Origin: Sarcomyxa edulis
Taxonomy: Eukaryota; Basidiomycota; Agaricomycetes; Agaricales; Mycenaceae
NCBI GenBank assembly: GCA_009761415.1
Contig: QUOL01000032.1
Coordinates: 1 to 64,000 of the forward strand
DNA: 64,000 bases
Direction of reading: 5' to 3'
This document shows positions 58,500 through 64,000 of this stretch, piece after piece. How positions within the stretch are numbered: the stretch's first letter is position 1; each line of letters opens with the position of its first letter. Under the pieces are notes generated by a model that had not been told where the DNA came from, ran no database searches, and saw nothing but the letters and a program-made list of their open reading frames with translations. The position numbers and the translations under genes are program-made.

Positions 58500-59805
58500 G
58501 TTTTATAGAAAAGCCCCGCTACAGATAGCAGCAAGCGCCTCTCGACGCACATTCGCTCTTTACCAGATTTATTTTTCCGGTTAAACTTTGGATTCAAGTT
58601 TCTGTAGTTCTGATCGAGCTACCCGTACAATCTTGTTGATCAACTTTTTATCATATGATGCTAAATATCCATCATCCTATAATTTTATAAGTGTTTTTGT
58701 AACACCTATTTTTAATTCGATGTCAGTATACGTAATTAATTTGTTAGGTAAAAAAAATTTTTCTAGTACCTCTGTAACGACCTGTTAATGGTTTATCCAT
58801 ATTAGTTTTTTCAAGATGACACTCTTGATGTAGCAGTTGTAAGTTTGACAGGTTATTGATGGTATCTCGTAGTTTCGTTACATTTCCTGCTAAAGCTCTT
58901 GGTAGTATGTGATCAATATGAACTCCGTTTAATCAGTTCGCTATTCTACTATCTTTGATGTTAAACCGTAGATTTTTTAATAGTCCCTTCTTATCATTAG
59001 ACTGTGTTCCATTAATTTCTTAAAAAAAAAATTTTTTTTACAACATTTTCAGTATTTTTATTTAATAGATCACTTCAGTTAACTAGGTTATTCTTACAAT
59101 GAGGACATTTAAAATTCTGTTTTAATAATAATTGACTTCGTTGGTCCCCCCTCATCTTATTTATAAGCAATGCACGTTTAATAATACGCTGATGTATCTA
59201 TTAACATTTAATTTATCATAATATTCATGGTAGGAATGATTGGGCTTCATATTGAGGGAGTATCTAAATCTGTGAGTCTTATTTTTTTTTAAAGAGCTAC
59301 TTCGAAGTGTTCCTTTAGTAATGTTTGAGTTTGTAATTCTAGGACTATCTGCTCAACATCTATAGGTATCACTTTTCTTATGATAAAAGGCTCGAGGAGT
59401 ACCTTTACGAACAACAACCGTGTAGTGTAGCATAAATATGTCATGGAAAGAGTGATCATGTTTATTCATAAGAAATTTTCTAATTCGAAGTCAGACATAA
59501 GTATCTAAGTGCCGTCTTAGTTGTCTTGAACCTGGAGTAAACGGAGTAGTTGGATCAACCCCGGATTAAATAGTTGATCTTGTTAATTAACTCATAAAAT
59601 TCGATATGTTGGTTGGAAGTGGAAGTTAATAGTTTGTATATCTGGTCTATTCATTTTCCAGCTCTATGTTTAGAAGTTTCAATTAATCAGTTGACCTTCC
59701 GAGGGATAAGTAATTGGTGAGTTCATCCAAGGAAATCAACCTTATTACCAATTTTTCATGGAATAATTTTGGTTTTCTCTTTTGAAAGCTCAAGTCCTCT
59801 GATAA
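58500..59805 (-). pseudogene. Group II RT C-terminal half: maturase domain and HNH, broken
   Basis: From 59800 downwards: RGLELSKEKTKIIPW and KVDFLGWTHQLL (end of the RT fold), then the maturase (X) domain with ELINKINYLIRGWSNYSVYS, FKTTKTALRY and, after a frameshift, RRHLDTYVWLRIRKFLMNKH, then the HNH nuclease region with CPHCKNN, GVHIDHILPRAL and NLSNLQLLHQECH. The HNH His and Cys pairs are kept. An A/T palindrome (about 59022-59040) interrupts the zinc-binding region. TGA is Trp. Downstream, 58515-58556 read in reverse (AGCGAATGTGCG...TTGCT) may be a weak domain V. The RT N-terminus is absent. Confidence 0.75.
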
Positions 59806-60784
59806 AAAAAAAAAAAACAGAGCTAAACTTAAATCTAAATCAAACAAAAACTAAGATTACAAACATCAGAGATACAAAAATACCTTTTTTAGGCTTTCTT
59901 ATTGACAAGACTAAGCCCTCATTATTCTACTATACTAGAAGATATACTAAAGGGTGAATAACTCGAAATAGACTAGTAAAGGTTTTCAGCAGAGAGGAGG
60001 AACACTTACTTTAAAGCCAAATTATACTAATATAATAAATAGACTCGCATTAGCAGGTTATTGTGATAAAGCAGGACTACCTAAACCCAATTTTAGGCAT
60101 TACCCTGAACCACAAGTTCTAGCAATAACTAAAATTAACTGAATCATAAATGGAATAAATAGTTACTATAAAGTCTCAGAGGTACGACAATATGTAGTAA
60201 CGCGCGTTCAATATATACTAAGATATAGCTTAGCAGCCGTTTTTGCAGCCAAATATAAACTTCGTACTCGAGCCTCAGTATTTGCTAGAGCTACAAAAGA
60301 TTTACACAAGCTGATTAAGCCTAGTGAACTAAATCATTATAATATTAAAAAAAAAAGACGAGAAAAATTAGTTAAAGGTATCGGAGTAAGATTCGTGAGC
60401 TATTCTGAAATCCCTAAACCGGATTATGATCCTTTAAACAAGAGATTTAATGTTAGCCTATCTTTTGAGGAATTCCTTAAGTTAAAAGCTTCCATGCCTT
60501 TTATTCTGAAAGATCCCCTAGAAAGTCTTAAATGACGTAGTCTTAGAGGTTCCGCAAATATTTACGGTAGCTGCTATATATGTGGTTCAACAGATAATGT
60601 TAAAATGCATCACGTTAAACCTATTAAGAACATCTCGCCTCATAAAACATATCTTGAGAAGCGACTTATGGCTTCCCGACGTACTCAATATGTACTATGC
60701 CACACACATCATCTTATGGCGCATACTGTTTCAATAGACAAAATTAAACACGAATATGAAATAAAAAAAAAATGAAAATGATAA
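59806..60784 (+). pseudogene. Group II RT C-terminal half: maturase domain and HNH
   Basis: LNQTKTKITNIRDTKIPFLG and FLIDKTKPSL are the last RT segment. A frameshift near 59995 leads into a long open frame: GTLTLKPNYTNIINRLALAG, NWIINGINSYYKVSEVRQYV, LRYSLAAVFAAKYKLRTRAS (maturase domain X), then CYICGSTDNVKMHHVKPIKN and YVLCHTHHL (HNH with CxxC and CxxxH). The frame ends at TAA 60782-60784, with TGA read as Trp. It leads directly into the domain V of a group II intron at 60861 and a cox1 exon, so it is the 3' half of an intron ORF. The 5' half is missing: it begins where the opposite-strand RT begins. Confidence 0.8.
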
Positions 60785-60860
60785 ATAAGCTGACGATGAC
60801 GTTTAATAGCTCTTTTTTTAATTGCAAACAATAATCTATTTTAGATAAGGTTGGGTTGGA

Positions 60861-60894
60861 GAGCCGTGTGATGGGCGACTATCTTGCACGGTTC
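60861..60894 (+). ncRNA. Group II intron domain V
   Basis: A 34-nt hairpin, GAGCCGTGTGATGGGCGACT followed by ATCTTGCACGGTTC, with the conserved AGC lower stem. It is 77 bp after the maturase ORF stop and about 45 bp before the cox1 exon, the normal spacing for domains V and VI. Confidence 0.85.
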
Positions 60895-60940
60895 CGAGGG
60901 AACTCTAGTAATATAAAATTATATGAAAGTTTGACCCTAT

Positions 60941-60993
60941 ATTTCAATAGTTTATTTTACGAAGTAGCTGGTGGTGGTAATGCGGTATTATAT
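60941..60993 (+). CDS. cox1: Cytochrome c oxidase subunit 1, internal exon
   Basis: FNSLFYEVAGGGNAVLY matches the COX1 segment before the heme/copper ligand helix ([20 protein letters not shown]). The usual Asp-Pro-Ile after GGG is Asn-Ala-Val here. It is preceded by a group II intron 3' end and followed at 60994 by GTGCGCG, a consensus group II 5' end. The exon is only about 17 codons. It is on the opposite strand to cox1 exon 1 and about 20 kb away. The exact 5' border is uncertain by a few bases. Confidence 0.75.
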
Positions 60994-61535
60994 GTGCGCG
61001 AAGGTAAAATTGCGTCATGCTTTGTAGTTATTCTTACTTCCAGCATTAGTTCATTAATTTGAACATTCTCTCCGGGTGAGTTATCCATTAATAAACATGT
61101 AATCAGAATCCCCAAGTCACACGGGAAGTCCGATATTATTGGCTTAAATTATTGTTGACCTTATAAACACCGGGCTAGAGTTGAAAAATACTCTATTAGG
61201 TCTATCTGAATCAGCTATGGTACTATAGTAGGATTAAAGGAATCATTTAGACGATTTAATTTAAAAAGGAGCGCAGATAAGAGCCTAAATAATATTTATA
61301 TTATAATTTTGAAGAGTAGTATTTTTACTATTTTAAATTGAATAATATACGCTTTAAAAAGAGCTAAGAGTAATCTTAGGGACAACGCAAATAATACACC
61401 GTCGGAGAAATCTTCTGTAGTAAATGGATCAAATTACAGCTCGTATGGGATTTATCAGATAAAACAAGAAGCTTGTTAACTACAAGTAACTCTTTTACCT
61501 TTTGCGGTATAAGTCAAGTTAAAGGATTAAGATAT

Positions 61536-63345
61536 ATGTCAACTCAAACTAGTTATTCTGTACTTAGTAAGCTTGATGAAACATATTGAATCCTAGAGGA
61601 ACAATTATCCTCCTTGATTATTGAAGAATTGAATAAACAAAAAGAATTACCTTTAAAAGATCAAAATTGATTAACAAATGTCGATTCCGATATAGTAGAT
61701 TCTAATTCTTATATTTTCAATAAGTACATTCCAATGTTGGTACAGTTACGTCAATTCTTAATTGGAGTTAGAGTTTCTCAAGAAGTAATGCCTGATTTTA
61801 AATTAGAAATAAAATTAAATGATCCATTTTCTGAACTTAAAAGAAAATCTTCTTATTTGTAAAGAAATAAAGACAAGCACTAACCTAGAGGAAACTCTTA
61901 AAATATTAAAAGATTTAAATGAAAAACTAACTACAAGCTATTTAAAGTTAGAAGATGCGAAGATAAAGATATTAAGTAAATGTAAATATCCCGATGAAAG
62001 ATTTTATAGAACTAAATATAGACCTGAACCTATTGTCAGAAAAATCGTAGAAGACAAAACAACTTGAACCTCAGTCTTAATGTTTAAAACATGAGACCGA
62101 AGAGTTAAAGATAGAAAAATCATTCAACTCAATAATATATAAAATTGAAGCTGTAAATCGAAGATCCAAATCTAAGGGAAAATATACCGGAGGAGTTGAT
62201 GGAGTAACTTTTCTTAAAGAAATTAAATTAATAACAAAGGCAGATCCGGGAAAGGCTGAAGATAATCGTATAATAGCTATAAATGAGATCGCATATCAAC
62301 ATCCTGCAGTTACGATAAGTAGAACCGCTAAAGGTTCGAATAGTCAAGTAACACAAAGAAGAGAACTCAAAACGGAAAGAGAGTACCTAAGAAATATATT
62401 ACATAAAACAGATCTAGGTAAGTTTTTTACTAATCTCAGTAATAAGGAATACTCCCTAATTAAGGATAACCCTTGAGATTATGTGAAAAAATATAATCTT
62501 ATGGTTAAAAGACATAATACTCAGTTAAAATTTGATCTTTTAAAATCTATGCAATTTAGCAGACTTAAAGAATTAAAATCTAACAAAGTATTAAGAGTTA
62601 ACTTACAACAAGCTAATGGTAAAGTGAGACCTATATGTATCCCCGTATTAAGAGATAGAACTATTCAAATGTTCATGCATTTAATTCTGGAACCTTATAT
62701 GGAACCATGTGGGGATAAAAACTCTTGAGGGTACAGACCAGGAAGAGGAACAAACTATCACTCAACTAGCAAGTATTCTTAAATACTACGAGAGTAGTGC
62801 TAATATTTTTAAAGATAAGATGGAACAATCTTTTGCAAAAGGTAAAGCAGTCACAATTCCTAAAGCTAGATCAGGTCAAAAATCTTTAAAGATTCAAGTG
62901 AAGGAGAAATTCTTAACTTCTAAAATGAAAAGTATATTAAACAAGGATCTAGATAAACCAAAATTCTTTTATGAAAATAAATTCATCTTTGATGCTGAAA
63001 TCAAAGGTTGTTTTGACAATATTGATCATAAGTGAATATTGGATAATGTACCCATTCCAAACAGTTACCATAATATGTTAAAAACAATGCTTAAAACGCA
63101 TATAGTAGAGTTAGAGTATAACAAAACTATTAGAAACAGAATAATTTTAAATACATATAAAGTAATATGAGTTACAAGTGAGAAAAAGTATGATATCCAA
63201 CAATCAATGTATAAAATGATAGATGTAACTCTTCCAAAGGACAATAATAAAGGTGTACCACAAGGGGGTATAATTTCCCCTCTATTAATTAATTGAACAC
63301 TAGATGGTCTCTCGCATGTCGCTAGAACCTCAAGCGTTGAAAAAA
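61536..63345 (+). pseudogene. Group II reverse transcriptase, N-terminal two thirds, broken
   Basis: Starts MSTQTSYSVLSKLDETYWIL. After a frameshift near 61855 it continues to VRKIVEDKTT, where a family A element is inserted (62069-62097), then KYTGGVDGVTFLKEIK, VLRVNLQQANGKVRPICIPV (RT-0/1), LRDRTIQMFMHLILEPYMEP, DAEIKGCFDNIDHKWI (first catalytic Asp region) and GVPQGGIISPLLINWTLDGL (RT-4). TGA at Trp positions. Instead of the YADD motif the frame enters poly-T (Phe) at 63345. The Asp-Asp pair, maturase and HNH parts are missing. Confidence 0.8.
62069..62097 (-). repeat. Family A element inside an RT gene
   Basis: CCTCAGTCTTAATGTTTAAA then ACATGAGAC. It shifts the RT frame. No perfect target duplication is visible. 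Confidence 0.8.
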
Positions 63346-63350
63346 TTTTT

Positions 63351-64000
63351 TTTTTTTTTCTTTCTTTATTTTTTTTTTCTTTCTTTTTTTTTGTTCTCTT
63401 TTTTCACTCTTTTTTTTTTAGTAGTCCTTTCTTTCTTTTTTCGCATCTTTTGTTTGGTCTCTATTAAAGAAGATTTATTTCTAGGTTGTCGCTTTCTAGA
63501 TTTTGGGGGAAAGCAATGCATGATCAAGGGGGGATTTGGAGGGGCCTTTACAAACATTTACTAGGATAATAAATATAAGCTTCTACCCCCATTTATTAGA
63601 ACAGACCTACAATTCATATGACTATTTAGAAATAAAAATAGCTATATCATAAATAAATTGTTTTTGCCTTTTATTTTCAGCTTTGGACCTTTGGTTCGAT
63701 AACCAATGAACCCCCTCTGTGAGGGGGGGAGGGGGTTACGTACAAAGAACGGAAAAACTAATAGATTTAATTTTACATTTAATAAATATATAAAATTAAG
63801 TTTTATAAAAGTTTTGCTTTTTTTTTTTGTTTCTTAAGCCCATTTAAATTTGTTTTTGTACGACATTCAAACCTGGCGCACACCCTACAATTATATCTAG
63901 ATACAACTTAGGGTAAGCAAGCAAGAATAAAAAAAAAAATTTTTTTTTTTTTTTTTTCAAGTTCAAGCAAGGAAAAGGAAAACTTAAAAAGTAAAAAGAA
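63351..64000. other. Poly-T region and hairpins, no gene
   Basis: Long T-rich tract (63345-63420), then a perfect hairpin TTGGTTCGATAACCAA (63691-63706) and a CCCCCTCTGTGAGGGGGG hairpin at 63711-63728, then an A/T palindrome near 63930-63957. Confidence 0.5.

Larger units (their letters stand above)
60994..63350 (+). mobile_element. Group II intron in cox1, 5' part
   Basis: It starts GTGCGCGAAGG directly after the cox1 exon. About 540 bp of non-coding domain I-III sequence precede the RT ORF (61536). The intron has no visible domain V or 3' exon before the window ends; the ORF is cut by a poly-T tract at about 63345. Confidence 0.7.

Noticed and set aside
58588..58788. 66-residue plus-strand ORF
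   Set aside because: Antisense to the end of the minus-strand RT/HNH remnant.
63304..63564. 86-residue plus-strand ORF and its antisense
   Set aside because: Translated poly-T tract after the end of RT sequence; no recognisable domain.

Overview
The window reads as part of a large, AT-rich fungal mitochondrial genome. The split rnl, cox3, atp8, TGA read as tryptophan (cox3 alone has several TGA codons at conserved Trp positions), group I and group II introns and plasmid-type B DNA polymerases fit a filamentous basidiomycete (Agaricomycetes). The lineage is inferred; no database search was run. Few standard genes are here: rnl, cox3, atp8, nine tRNAs and two cox1 exons. Much of the rest is decayed plasmid and intron DNA in a low-complexity background.

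Layout. 1-0.72 kb: tail of a plasmid-type membrane protein gene. 1.8-6.6 kb: two broken family B DNA polymerase genes (one per strand) and a group II reverse transcriptase (RT) scrap between them. 6.8-16.4 kb: rnl on the plus strand with six group I introns and one group II intron; the omega-site intron carries a truncated I-SceI-like gene. 16.5 kb: tRNA-Val. 17.3-20.9 kb: two more polymerase remnants on the minus strand, one almost complete. 20.9-27 kb: unassigned, mostly microsatellite-like. 27-28.5 kb: tRNA-Ser, tRNA-Pro and an atp6 N-terminal scrap. 29.7-30.6 kb: an Asn-rich ORF of unknown function. 31.8-35.1 kb is the gene-dense core: cox3, atp8, tRNA-Met, -Leu, -Ala, -Arg and -Phe. 36.7-38.8 kb: a second plasmid-type membrane protein gene plus polymerase and RT scraps. 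40.0-42.8 kb, minus strand: tRNA-Arg(ACG), cox1 exon 1 and a group II intron with a broken RT. 43.9-45.7 kb: another group II intron 5' half with an RT N-terminal half. 46-58 kb: very AT-rich, gene-poor, with tandem duplications and the decayed remains of atp6, nad4L and nad5. 58.5-63.4 kb: two back-to-back RT/maturase C-terminal halves, a cox1 exon, and the 5' half of a further group II intron.

How it fits together. The core genes serve mitochondrial translation and oxidative phosphorylation. Most other coding traces come from two selfish sources: linear plasmids (protein-primed DNA polymerase plus a membrane protein) and group II introns (RT/maturase/HNH). Both are broken by several small repeat families: a 30-33 bp element, two GC-cluster families and A/T palindromes. 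At one site the 33 bp element is bounded by a perfect 7 bp target duplication. Long inverted repeats (85 and 88 bp) link distant parts of the window and could allow recombination. Calls rest on reading the translated frames and on known family motifs; boundaries marked approximate were not computed.
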